This document shows positions 16,766 through 26,168 of a DNA stretch of 64,000 nt, one piece after another. Within the stretch, counting starts at the first letter, position 1, and each line of letters begins with the position of its first letter. A program made the position numbers and the translations under genes. Location: assembly GCF_006912135.1 (NCBI RefSeq), contig NZ_VIRS01000014.1, forward strand, positions 62,001 through 126,000, given 5' to 3'. The stretch comes from Cryptosporangium phraense (lineage in GTDB: Bacteria > Actinomycetota > Actinomycetes > Mycobacteriales > Cryptosporangiaceae). The notes below the pieces were generated by a model, which saw only the letters and a list, made by a program, of their open reading frames with translations, was not told where the DNA came from and ran no database searches.

Positions 16766-16886
16766 CTCATCCAGAGGGGCAGAGGGACACGGCCCGGTGA
16801 AGCCCCGGCAACCATCGCATCACTCGCTACGGCGAGGCGGGTGCGACAGGTGCCACTTCCGTCCCGGTGAATCCGGGAGAGATGAG
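16766..16886 (+). promoter_or_regulatory. SAM-I (S-box) riboswitch upstream of threonine synthase
   Basis: The conserved SAM-I core is present in order: P1 5' strand CTCATC, CAGAGG, GAGGGA, GGCCCGGTGAAGCCC, CGGCAACC, a P3 hairpin, GGTGCCACTTCC, a P4 hairpin (TCCCGG...CCGGGA) and the 3' strand GAGAGATGAG. The start codon of thrC is only 12 bases beyond P1. The 3' strand GATGAGG also contains the only visible Shine-Dalgarno (GAGG, 16884-16887), so SAM binding should hide it. GAGG can alternatively pair with CCTC at 16892-16895. Control at translation initiation is inferred from this overlap. Confidence 0.96.
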
Positions 16887-16898
16887 GCAAGCCTCGCC

Positions 16899-18185
16899 AT
16901 GACGTCACTTCTCGCTGCCCAGACCAATGCCGGCCACGGCGCCTCCAGCCCGGCCCGCGTCCTGCGCTGTCGCAACTGCGGGGCCGAATACCCGCTGATC
17001 GCGGTCCACGCCTGCGCGGAGTGCTTCGGTCCGCTGGAAGTCGGCTACGACGCCGACGCGCTCGCCGCGGTCACCCGCGCGCAGATCGAGTCCGGCCCGA
17101 ACAACATCTGGCGCTACGCGCCGCTGCTCCCGGTCGGCCAGAACCCGGACGACCGGGTGAGCCTGAACCCCGGCCTGACGCCGCTGGTCCGCGCCGACCG
17201 GCTGGCCGAGGCGATCGGCCTGAACGCCCCACTCTGGGTGAAGGACGACTCCGCCAACCCGACGCACTCGTTCAAGGACCGCGTCGTCTCGCTCGCGCTG
17301 ACCGCGGCCAAGGGGCTCGGCTACAACTCGGTGGCCTGCGCGTCCACCGGCAACCTGGCCAACTCGGTCGCCGCCCACGCGGCCCGCGTCGGCTGGCAGG
17401 CCACGGTCTTCATCCCGTCCGACCTCGAGCCCAGCAAGATCCTGGCCTCGGCCGTCTACAACCCGCGCCTGGTCGCGGTCGACGGCAGCTACGACGACGT
17501 CAACCGGCTGACCAGCGAGCTGCAGGAGGACGACGCGTTCGAGTCGACCGCGTTCGTCAACCAGAACGTCCGGCCGTACTACGCCGAGGGCTCGAAGACG
17601 CTGGGCTACGAGGTCGCCGAGCAGCTCGGCTGGCGGCTCCCGGCCCAGGTCGTGGTGCCGATCGCGTCCGGTTCGCTGCTCACCAAGGTCGACAAGGCGT
17701 TCGGCGAGCTGGTCAAGGCCGGCATCGTCGACGAGCGGGCCTACCGGGTGTTCGGCGCCCAGTCGCTGGGCTGCTCGCCCGTCTACACCGCGTTCGCCGA
17801 GGGCCAGGACGTCGTCCGGCCGGTGAAGCCGACCGGCATCGCGAAGTCGCTGAACATCGGCAACCCGGCCGACGGCCCCTACGTCCTGGACGCCGTCCGG
17901 CGCACCGGTGGGGCGATCGCCGCGGTCGACGACGACGAGATCCGGGCCGGTATCCGGCTGCTCGCCGAGACGACCGGCATCTTCGGCGAGACGGCCGGTG
18001 GCGTCACGATCGCCGTCCTCAAGAAGCTGGTGGCCGAGGGCGCGATCGACCGGGACGCCGAGACCGTCGTCTTCAACACCGGTGAGGGCCTCAAGACCGC
18101 GGACGCGGTCGAGAGCCAGGTCGGGCCGACGCACCGGATCGAGCCGTCGCTGCGCAGCGCGCGCGAGGCCGGCCTGCTCGGGTAG
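16899..18185 (+). CDS. thrC: Threonine synthase
   Basis: A 428-aa PLP enzyme converting O-phosphohomoserine to threonine. The PLP lysine is Lys126 in NPTHSFKDR; the phosphate-binding and Ser/Thr-rich loop ACASTGNLANS follows. The N-terminus carries two CxxC pairs (Cys24/27 and Cys39/42) resembling a zinc ribbon, as in several actinobacterial and archaeal-type threonine synthases. The ATG at 16899 is chosen because the upstream part of the frame is the SAM riboswitch. It is not linked to hom or thrB. Regulation by SAM ties threonine output to methionine metabolism, which competes for homoserine. Confidence 0.96.
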   Translation: MTSLLAAQTNAGHGASSPARVLRCRNCGAEYPLIAVHACAECFGPLEVGYDADALAAVTRAQIESGPNNIWRYAPLLPVGQNPDDRVSLNPGLTPLVRADRLAEAIGLNAPLWVKDDSANPTHSFKDRVVSLALTAAKGLGYNSVACASTGNLANSVAAHAARVGWQATVFIPSDLEPSKILASAVYNPRLVAVDGSYDDVNRLTSELQEDDAFESTAFVNQNVRPYYAEGSKTLGYEVAEQLGWRLPAQVVVPIASGSLLTKVDKAFGELVKAGIVDERAYRVFGAQSLGCSPVYTAFAEGQDVVRPVKPTGIAKSLNIGNPADGPYVLDAVRRTGGAIAAVDDDEIRAGIRLLAETTGIFGETAGGVTIAVLKKLVAEGAIDRDAETVVFNTGEGLKTADAVESQVGPTHRIEPSLRSAREAGLLG

Positions 18186-18196
18186 CCCGCCTCTCG

Positions 18197-18248
18197 AACG
18201 GCTCCGCACAAGTGATCCAATGCTCTGTGCGGAGCCGTTTGTCGTTTC
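18197..18248 (+). terminator. Rho-independent terminator after thrC
   Basis: A perfect 14-bp stem pairs AACGGCTCCGCACA (18197-18210) with TGTGCGGAGCCGTT (18226-18239), followed by a T-rich tail TTTGTCGTTT. This is the clearest intrinsic terminator in the window. Confidence 0.93.
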
Positions 18249-18637
18249 GCTTTCAACGCCTATTTCCGCATAAATAGAACGAACGGGTACGTATCTCCGG
18301 TAATTGCTTATGAACTAGTTGGTAATAAGCCCGGATCTGAATTCCCGGTATACCTCTTACCCAGACCAGTGGGAGGCGTGGTTCTGCTGGGAAACCCCAG
18401 TAATACGGTTTCCGGGTAGCGTCCGTTATCGCATCGGCAGAAACTTCCCCAGTAACCGCGGCCTTTTCGTAGCGTCACTTCCGCGCTGCTTAGAGGTCCG
18501 GTACCGTCCTGACCGGTCGCAGTTCGTTCTTGCCAGTGTTCGTGCGTTTGCTAGTGCGGGGCTCTTGGACGAAAGACCCGGGACGCATGGTCAAGGAGTG
18601 CGTCTCCGCGGGCAACAGCAAGTGAGGGAAGTGCACA
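18249..18637 (+). other. Long, relatively AT-rich leader before the cold-shock gene
   Basis: No protein-coding gene is supported in this 390-bp stretch, whose A+T content is higher than its surroundings. It holds a dyad GCTTAT (18306-18311)/ATAAGC (18325-18330) around the palindrome AACTAGTT, a 7-bp hairpin GGAAACC/GGTTTCC (18390-18413), and the 9-mer CCCCAGTAA twice (18395 and 18447). Such length and structure suit the long regulatory 5' leader of a csp mRNA plus its promoter. Confidence 0.5.
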
Positions 18638-18844
18638 GTGGCGCAGGGCACTGTCAAGTGGTTCAACTCCGAGAAGGGCTATGGCTTCATCGCCGTCGAC
18701 GGCGGCGCTGATGTCTTCGTCCATTACTCGGCGATCATGATGGACGGGTACAAGGCTCTCGAAGACGGCCAGCGGGTCGACTTCCAGGTCACTCAGGGGC
18801 CGAAGGGTCCGCAGGCGGAAAACGTCAAGGTCGTCGCCTCCTAG
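18638..18844 (+). CDS. Cold-shock protein (CspA family)
   Basis: A 68-aa single cold-shock domain with RNA-binding motifs RNP1 (KGYGFI, residues 13-18) and RNP2 (VFVHY, 26-30). It starts with GTG after GAGGGAAG. CspA-type proteins bind single-stranded nucleic acids and melt mRNA structure. It is monocistronic: a structured leader lies upstream and a strong terminator follows 31 bp after the stop. Confidence 0.96.
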   Translation: MAQGTVKWFNSEKGYGFIAVDGGADVFVHYSAIMMDGYKALEDGQRVDFQVTQGPKGPQAENVKVVAS

Positions 18845-18874
18845 GCGCAGGTTCCGTCTGGTTCGTTTCGGGCT

Positions 18875-18918
18875 GGGCCCGTTCCGGTGGGGTGACCGGA
18901 ACGGGCCCCGTCTGTTTT
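18875..18918 (+). terminator. Rho-independent terminator after the cold-shock gene
   Basis: A 14-bp perfect stem GGGCCCGTTCCGGT (18875-18888) / ACCGGAACGGGCCC (18895-18908) with a 6-nt loop, followed by CGTCTGTTTTCC. It isolates the cold-shock gene from groEL. Confidence 0.9.
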
Positions 18919-19019
18919 CCGCGCTACCAATTCGTATTCCCGAGCCGGCGGCCGACCCGCGGGCGCCCTCGAGGGCGCCGCGAGCGCCCCCCGGGGCCTG
19001 CTCGGACGCCTGGTGTTTC

Positions 19020-19046
19020 CTTGCACTCCCCTGGGTCGAGTGCTAA
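19020..19046. promoter_or_regulatory. CIRCE operator 1 (HrcA site) upstream of groEL
   Basis: The 9-9-9 arrangement CTTGCACTC-N9-GAGTGCTAA matches the CIRCE consensus TTAGCACTC-N9-GAGTGCTAA, perfect in the right arm and with two differences in the left. HrcA binding here represses groEL under normal conditions. Confidence 0.88.
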
Positions 19047-20855
<1,809 letters not shown>

Positions 20856-20865
20856 GTCCGTAGCG

Positions 20866-20925
20866 CCGGCCCCTTCGGGCCGGTCGCCTGGGGCGGGTCC
20901 GGGGTTTCCCCGGGCCCGCCCTTTC
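20866..20925 (+). terminator. Double-hairpin terminator after groEL
   Basis: Two hairpins in succession: CCGGCCC (20866-20872)/GGGCCGG (20877-20883), then a 14-bp stem with one mismatch, 20891-20904 against 20908-20921 with a TTT loop, followed by TTTCG. They start 11 bp after the groEL stop. Confidence 0.82.
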
Positions 20926-20946
20926 GCGTGCGGGGTGGCCGCGCGG

Positions 20947-21000
20947 ATTGACGGGCTATCGGGGTTCTCCGGGGCCCGGAAGGCCCGACAACCCGTCAGA
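20947..21000. repeat. Dispersed hairpin element, copy A
   Basis: A near-complete palindrome: TTGACGGG (20948-20955) pairs with CCCGTCAG (20992-20999), TATCGGG with CCCGACA, and TCCGGG with CCCGGA at the tip. The blocks TTGACG, ATCGGGGTT, CCCGGAA and CGTCA recur in the same order at 32004-32059. It lies between the groEL terminators and the 3' end of the subtilase gene. Confidence 0.6.
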
Positions 21001-21004
21001 CCGC

Positions 21005-21070
21005 GGAGCGGCCCGCGCCCGCGGCCCGGAGCGGCCCGCGCCCGCGGCCCGAAGCGGCCCGCGGCCCGCG
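21005..21070. repeat. 23-bp tandem repeat, about 2.8 copies
   Basis: Two identical 23-bp units starting GGAGCGGCCCGC (21005-21027 and 21028-21050) are followed by a partial third copy with GA for GG (21051-21070). They contain only one A per unit and end just before the subtilase stop. No coding function is evident. Confidence 0.75.
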
Positions 21071-21088
21071 GACGCCGAGGGGCGCGCG

Positions 21089-23452
21089 TCAGCGGGGGCG
21101 GGTGGCGGTGGTCTGGCGGGCCAGGGTGACGGCGGCGGACGCGTCCACTTCGCCCGCGCCCAGCACGTTGCGCTCGCTGCCTCCGCAGGCGCTGGTACCG
21201 CCCAGGCTCGCGTCCTGGGCGCTCGCCCGGAGCAGGGCCGCGGTCCGCGTGACGTCGCCGCGCAGCGACGGTGCCGCCTGCCAGACCAGCGCCACCACGC
21301 CCGCCACCTGCGGCGTCGCCATCGACGTCCCGGACAGCCGGGCGTACCCACCGCCGGGCCAGGCCGACAGCACGTCGACGCCCGGCGCGACCAGGTCGGG
21401 CTTCGCTTCGGAGTCGCTCGGCACCGGGCCGCGCGAGGAGAACGACGCGATCTCCTTCTTGTCGTCGACGGCACCGACCGTGAACACCGAGTCGTACCGG
21501 CCGATCGGGTCGGTGATCGTCCGGCAGCGCGGCCCGGAGTTGCCCGCCGCCGCCACCACGAAGATGCCGGCGGCCCGGAGCGCGTTCGTCGCCGGCTCGA
21601 GCGTGTTCGCCCCGCAGCCCTCCAGGTCGGGGCAGCCCCAGGAGTTGCTGAGGACGTCGGCCGCGCGGGCCGGGTCACCGTCGGTGAACGGATCGCCTCC
21701 GGTGCGGAACGGGGCCAGCATGAACTGCAGACAGCCCAGGTAGTAGGCCGGGTTGCCGAGCGGGCGGGCCAGGTTCGCGCACCCGATCCAGGTCGCGCCG
21801 GGAGCCACGCCGACCGTCTTACCGACCGCGCTGGCCGCGGTGTGGGTGCCGTGCCCGTTCGGGTCGGTCGGGGTCGTCGTCGAGAACCACGGGTCGTACC
21901 AGCTGTCGGCGCCACCGCGGTAGCCCGGGCGCAGCGTCGGGTGCGTGACGTCGACGCCGCTGTCGGAGAAGCCCACCGTAACACCGCGGCCGTCGACGCC
22001 GTCGGCCCAGGCTTCCGGGGCCTTGATCGTGAGCAGGTTGGCCGGCGGGCCGGTCGGGGTCTCGTCGCTCGCCGCGCCGGGTCCGGCGAGCTCGGGGATC
22101 GGGCGGAGCTCGGGGTTCGGGCGCACCGACGCCACGTCGTCGCGCGCGGCCAGCACCGCCCTGACCACCGGGGTGTCGTCCACCTCGATGGCGTTGACCA
22201 GGTAGAACGGCGTCGGGTCGGCTCCGGCCTTCCGCAGCGCGGAGAGCAGCGGCGCCTGCGTCCGGCGCGCGTGTTCGACCAGGCGGTCGTAGACCGCCCT
22301 CCGGCGGGCAGTGAGGTCGGTCGTGTTCGCGACCGCGGTCAGGTCGGCCTGACTGCTCAGGACGACGAAGAGCCGGTCGCCGAAGAACCCGGCCCGCCCC
22401 GGCCCCACCCACACCGTCGCCGAAGCCAACACGACGACCGCCACGGCCAGCCCGGCCAGCACGCGCCCCCGCCCCCGGGCGGCCACGACCGGGACCGTCC
22501 GGCGGGTGCGCAGCACGAGGACGATGGCCGCTACCGCGCCCGCGACCAGCGCCAACCACGCCGAGACACCCGTCGCCACGGCTGCCCAGCGCGGGACGTC
22601 GCCCGGAATCAACAGGACCGAGATCTCCTCGGCGTCCGCAAAACCGAGCGGGCCGTAGGCACACGCGGCCACCAGCAGCAGGCCGGCCCACCGCCCCCGC
22701 GGTTCGGTGACGGCCAACGCCAGGCCGGCGGCCGGCAGCACGCCGAGCAGCAGCACCTGCAGGCCCGGCGTACCGAAGGCCCCGGCCAGCAACGTCAGCG
22801 GAACCGCGACGACCAGCGCATCCAGCACCAGACCGGCCACCGGCCCACCCACCGGCACCCGGACCGGACCAATCCGGCGCAGCCGGGAGGCCAGCGCGCC
22901 GAGCGCGAGCGCGGCCAGCAACGCGGCGACCGCGTCCAACGGGCTGCCGAGCGCCCCCACCCACCACCACGGCAGCAGCACGAGCAGCCCGACCGCCAGC
23001 GAGGCCAGCACGCCGATCCCACCGACCCGGGGCCGCGCGGGCTCACCCCCGGAAACCCCACCCCGGACGACGAACACCAACCCCAGCGCGACGACCGCGA
23101 ACAGCACCGACGTCGACGTGTCCCCGAACGACCAGGGCACGACCCGCACCAGCCCGAGCACCGCCGCACACCCGGCCGCGAACGTCCACGACCGCGCGAT
23201 CCCCCGGAGCACCGGACGCTTCACCAGCACCCAGGCCAGCGCCGCCGGCCCACCGGCCACCAGCGCGACCACGACCGACAGCAGCGGCCAGTAGGCACCG
23301 GGCACCTCGTACCCGGTGGCGGTCAGGACCTCCTCGACCCCCCAGCCACCGACCTGACCGACCGCGGTCACCCCGGCGGCCCAGACCCCGGCGAGTGACA
23401 CCGCGGTCGGCGCGATCCAACGAGGCACCCCGGGCGTCGCGTTCGGCTGCAT
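21089..23452 (-). CDS. Polytopic membrane-anchored subtilisin-like serine protease (S8)
   Basis: A 787-aa protein. Roughly the first 370 residues form about ten hydrophobic helices. A short region (about 375-460) with an I9-like look, containing FYLVNAIEVDDTP and DDVASVRPNPEL, precedes the S8 catalytic domain. The triad is Asp497 (SDSGVD), His537 (NGHGTHT) and Ser710 (SGTSMATP), with the oxyanion Asn in AAGNSGP. Topology suggests that the protease faces outwards. Most subtilases have only a signal peptide, so the large N-terminal membrane domain is unusual. The gene is divergent from glpD (about 60 bp). Confidence 0.92.
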   Translation of the reverse strand: MQPNATPGVPRWIAPTAVSLAGVWAAGVTAVGQVGGWGVEEVLTATGYEVPGAYWPLLSVVVALVAGGPAALAWVLVKRPVLRGIARSWTFAAGCAAVLGLVRVVPWSFGDTSTSVLFAVVALGLVFVVRGGVSGGEPARPRVGGIGVLASLAVGLLVLLPWWWVGALGSPLDAVAALLAALALGALASRLRRIGPVRVPVGGPVAGLVLDALVVAVPLTLLAGAFGTPGLQVLLLGVLPAAGLALAVTEPRGRWAGLLLVAACAYGPLGFADAEEISVLLIPGDVPRWAAVATGVSAWLALVAGAVAAIVLVLRTRRTVPVVAARGRGRVLAGLAVAVVVLASATVWVGPGRAGFFGDRLFVVLSSQADLTAVANTTDLTARRRAVYDRLVEHARRTQAPLLSALRKAGADPTPFYLVNAIEVDDTPVVRAVLAARDDVASVRPNPELRPIPELAGPGAASDETPTGPPANLLTIKAPEAWADGVDGRGVTVGFSDSGVDVTHPTLRPGYRGGADSWYDPWFSTTTPTDPNGHGTHTAASAVGKTVGVAPGATWIGCANLARPLGNPAYYLGCLQFMLAPFRTGGDPFTDGDPARAADVLSNSWGCPDLEGCGANTLEPATNALRAAGIFVVAAAGNSGPRCRTITDPIGRYDSVFTVGAVDDKKEIASFSSRGPVPSDSEAKPDLVAPGVDVLSAWPGGGYARLSGTSMATPQVAGVVALVWQAAPSLRGDVTRTAALLRASAQDASLGGTSACGGSERNVLGAGEVDASAAVTLARQTTATRPR

Positions 23453-23512
23453 GGGCGCACCGTATCGGCCCTGCTTGATCCGGCGACAACCGTGGCGACG
23501 TACCGTGGAGCG

Positions 23513-25252
23513 GTGAGTCGGAATCCGCAGGTGTCCCGCTTCGCCGCCAGTCAGCTCGGTCCGGAGCAGCGCGTCGCCGCACTACAGCGGCTGCGTGACG
23601 AGACGTTCGACGTCGTCGTGATCGGCGGGGGCGTGACCGGGGCCGGAGCCGCGCTCGACGCGGCCAGCCGAGGCCTGTCGGTCGCGCTGGTCGAGGCGCG
23701 CGACTACGCGGCCGGGACGTCCAGCCGGTCGAGCAAGCTCATCCACGGCGGCCTGCGCTACCTGGAGCAACTCAACTTCAGCCTGGTGCGGGAGGCGCTG
23801 GAGGAGCGCGGGCGGCTGCTCACCACGCTCGCCCCGCACCTGGTGCGCCCGACGCCGTTCCTGCTGCCGCTCGAGCACCACGGCTGGCAGCGGCTGTACT
23901 ACGGCGCCGGGGTCGCGCTCTACGACACGCTCGGGTCGATCCTGGGCACCGCCCGGGGCGTGCCCCGGCACAAGCACCTCACCCGCACCGCGGCCCGCCG
24001 GCTGTTCCCGAGCCTGCGCCGGGACGCGCTGGTCGGTGCGATCCGCTACTACGACGGCCACGTCGACGACGCCCGCTTCGTGCTCACGCTGGCCCGCACC
24101 GCGGCGTCCTACGGGGCGGTGGCGGCCACCAGCACGCGGGTCGTCGGCCTGCTGCGCAACGCCCGCGAGGTCGTCGGCGTCCGCGTGCGCGATCTGGAGA
24201 CCGAGGACGAGTTCGAGGTCAAGGCCCGCACGGTCGTAGCCGCGACCGGCGTGTGGAGCGACGATCTCTCAGAGATGCTGCACGAACGCCCCGGCCTGCG
24301 GGTCCGGGCGTCCAAGGGCGTGCACCTGGTGGTGCCCCGGTCGGTCATCTCCGGGGACGTCGGCCTGATCCTGCGTACCGAGAAGTCCGTGCTGTTCGTG
24401 ATCCCGTGGGGCGGGCACTGGATCATCGGCACGACCGACACCGACTGGGACCTCGACCGGGCGCATCCGGCCGCCTCCAGCGTCGACATCGACTACATCC
24501 TCGACCACGTGAACGCGGTGCTGGAGCGTCCGATCACGCACGACGACATCGAGGGCGTGTACGCCGGGCTGCGTCCGCTGCTGGCCGGCGAGGACGAGGC
24601 GACGTCGAAGCTCTCCCGCGAGCACGCGGTCGTCGAGCCGATGCTCGGGCTGATGCTGGTCGCGGGCGGGAAGTACACGACCTACCGGGTGATGGCCGCG
24701 GACGTCATCGACAAGGCCGCCCACCGCCTGCACGACGTGCCGGAGAGCCGCACCCGGGACATCCCGCTGATCGGCGCCGACGGCTACGCGGCGATGTGGG
24801 CGAACCGGGCCGACCTCGCGCGCAGGCACGGAGTGACCGTGGGCGCGGTCGAACACCTGCTCGAGCGGTACGGGACGCTCACCACCGAGCTGCTGGCCTC
24901 GATCGACGAGGACCCGCGGCTGGGGCAGCCGGTGAGCGGCGCGCCCGAGTACCTGGCCGCCGAGATCGCCTACGCCGCCTCGCACGAGGGTGCGCTGCAC
25001 CTGGACGACGTGCTGACCCGCCGGACCCGGATCTCGATCGAGACCGCGCACCGGGGGATGGACTCGGTGGAGGACGTCGCCGACCTGCTCGCGCCGGTGC
25101 TCGGGTGGGACGCGGCGACCCGGCGCCGGGAAGTGGAGCACTACCGGGCCCGGGTGCAGGCGGAGCGGGAGTCACAGCGGATGCCCGACGACCTGACCGC
25201 GGACGCGGCCCGCCTCGGCGCTCCGGACGTGCGTAAGCCTGCCGCTTCTTAG
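23513..25252 (+). CDS. glpD: Glycerol-3-phosphate dehydrogenase (FAD-dependent, aerobic type)
   Basis: A 579-aa flavoprotein oxidising glycerol 3-phosphate to dihydroxyacetone phosphate and passing electrons to the quinone pool. The FAD-binding motif is VVVIGGGVTGAGAALDAAS near residue 30, with the GlpD motif SSRSSKLIHGGLRYLEQ. The C-terminal DAO_C domain is complete. GTG at 23513 is preferred because GGAG lies just upstream; GTG at 23492 in frame has no ribosome-binding site. No glpF or glpK is near. Its stop overlaps by 3-4 bp the stop of a convergent small gene. Confidence 0.95.
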   Translation: MSRNPQVSRFAASQLGPEQRVAALQRLRDETFDVVVIGGGVTGAGAALDAASRGLSVALVEARDYAAGTSSRSSKLIHGGLRYLEQLNFSLVREALEERGRLLTTLAPHLVRPTPFLLPLEHHGWQRLYYGAGVALYDTLGSILGTARGVPRHKHLTRTAARRLFPSLRRDALVGAIRYYDGHVDDARFVLTLARTAASYGAVAATSTRVVGLLRNAREVVGVRVRDLETEDEFEVKARTVVAATGVWSDDLSEMLHERPGLRVRASKGVHLVVPRSVISGDVGLILRTEKSVLFVIPWGGHWIIGTTDTDWDLDRAHPAASSVDIDYILDHVNAVLERPITHDDIEGVYAGLRPLLAGEDEATSKLSREHAVVEPMLGLMLVAGGKYTTYRVMAADVIDKAAHRLHDVPESRTRDIPLIGADGYAAMWANRADLARRHGVTVGAVEHLLERYGTLTTELLASIDEDPRLGQPVSGAPEYLAAEIAYAASHEGALHLDDVLTRRTRISIETAHRGMDSVEDVADLLAPVLGWDAATRRREVEHYRARVQAERESQRMPDDLTADAARLGAPDVRKPAAS

Positions 25253-25410
25253 TGGTGCACTTCGTCGAAGAGGCTGGAGTGGCCCTCGTAGACGGGCTCG
25301 AGGTCCTCGTCCTTCGAGCGGTTACGACCCCACAGCGCCGTGCCCATGATGCCCGCGATAACCGCGACCGTCAGCACGGTGAAGAGCGTCAGAACCAGAG
25401 GTGTGCTCAT
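25249..25410 (-). CDS. Small single-pass membrane protein (53 aa)
   Basis: It encodes MSTPLVLTLFTVLTVAVIAGIM-type sequence: one N-terminal membrane helix (residues 4-27), an Arg/Lys-containing junction (GRNRSKDEDLEP) and an acidic tail ending in DEVHH. Positive-inside logic places the tail in the cytoplasm. No family is recognised. It is convergent with glpD, sharing stop-codon bases, and CGTTC-GGTT-GAACG (25457-25470) lies upstream. The frame's longer extension upstream lacks a sensible start. Confidence 0.65.
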   Translation of the reverse strand: MSTPLVLTLFTVLTVAVIAGIMGTALWGRNRSKDEDLEPVYEGHSSLFDEVHH

Positions 25411-25563
25411 AGGGCCAGCCTCCGACCTCCGGGCTCGGGCGTCAAGCGCCCTAGACCGTTCGGTTGAACGCTTAAGGTCCGAGCGAGGGATCAGCTGACT
25501 CAGCGCCACTAGGCAATTTAATCTGCGTCGCTTTCACGGTCATCGGCTGTCTTGGCGTCTCCA

Positions 25564-25588
25564 GTTTGGGCTCGTTATCGGCGGGAAA
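25564..25588 (+). promoter_or_regulatory. Possible SigB/SigF-type promoter
   Basis: GTTT (25564-25567), a 15-bp spacer and GGGAAA (25583-25588) resemble the GTTT-N14-16-GGGTAT promoters of actinobacterial stress sigma factors. It lies 35 bp before the PfpI-type gene, a family often stress-induced. The -10 differs from consensus at two positions. Confidence 0.3.
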
Positions 25589-25622
25589 GCCACGGCGGAC
25601 CAAAGACGACGAAAGGCTGACG

Positions 25623-26168
25623 ATGGCTACGCAATTGAACGGTGCACGGGTCGCGTTCGTGGCTACCGACGGCGTCGAGCAGGTGGAGCTCGACCAGCCG
25701 TGGGCTGCGGTAACGGATGCCGGCGGACAGCCCGAACTGATCTCGCTCGCGGACGGGAAAATTCAGGCGTTCAACCATTTGGACCATGGCGACACGCGTC
25801 AGGTCGATCGTGTTCTCGACGATGTGGACGCAGACGATTACGTTGCGCTCGTTCTTCCTGGCGGTGTGGCCAATGGGGACTTCGTCCGGGTGGACCACCG
25901 GGCCGTGAGTTTCGTCAAGGATTTCTTCACGGCCGGGAAGCCGGTCGGTGTGATCTGTCACGGCGGATGGGTGCTGATCGAGGCCGGTGTCGCGTCCGGA
26001 CGGACGGTGACGTCGTGGCCGAGCCTGCAGACCGACTTCCGGAACGCCGGGGCGGAGTGGGTGGATCAGGAGCTCGTCGTGGACGAGAACCTCGTGACCA
26101 GCCGGAAGCCGGATGATCTGCCGGCGTTCACGAAGGCGGTCGTGGAGAAGATCGCGGCGGCGGTCTGA
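25623..26168 (+). CDS. DJ-1/PfpI family protein
   Basis: A 181-aa type 1 glutamine-amidotransferase-fold protein with nucleophile elbow VICHGGW (Cys112, His113) and an N-terminal acidic residue in GVEQVEL. Family members include PfpI/YhbO proteases and DJ-1-type chaperones or deglycases, commonly stress-related. GAAAGG precedes the ATG. The last 41 bp overlap the end of the convergent DUF3068 gene. Peptidase activity cannot be assumed from sequence. Confidence 0.92.
   Translation: MATQLNGARVAFVATDGVEQVELDQPWAAVTDAGGQPELISLADGKIQAFNHLDHGDTRQVDRVLDDVDADDYVALVLPGGVANGDFVRVDHRAVSFVKDFFTAGKPVGVICHGGWVLIEAGVASGRTVTSWPSLQTDFRNAGAEWVDQELVVDENLVTSRKPDDLPAFTKAVVEKIAAAV

Noticed and set aside
18319-18711. 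A plus-strand ORF across the cold-shock leader.
   Set aside because: It ends inside the csp gene in another frame and has atypical codon use; a leader is a better explanation.
20948-23398. An 816-codon plus-strand frame opposite the subtilase.
   Set aside because: The minus strand has a full S8 triad and membrane helices; the plus translation is low-complexity Arg/Pro/Gly.
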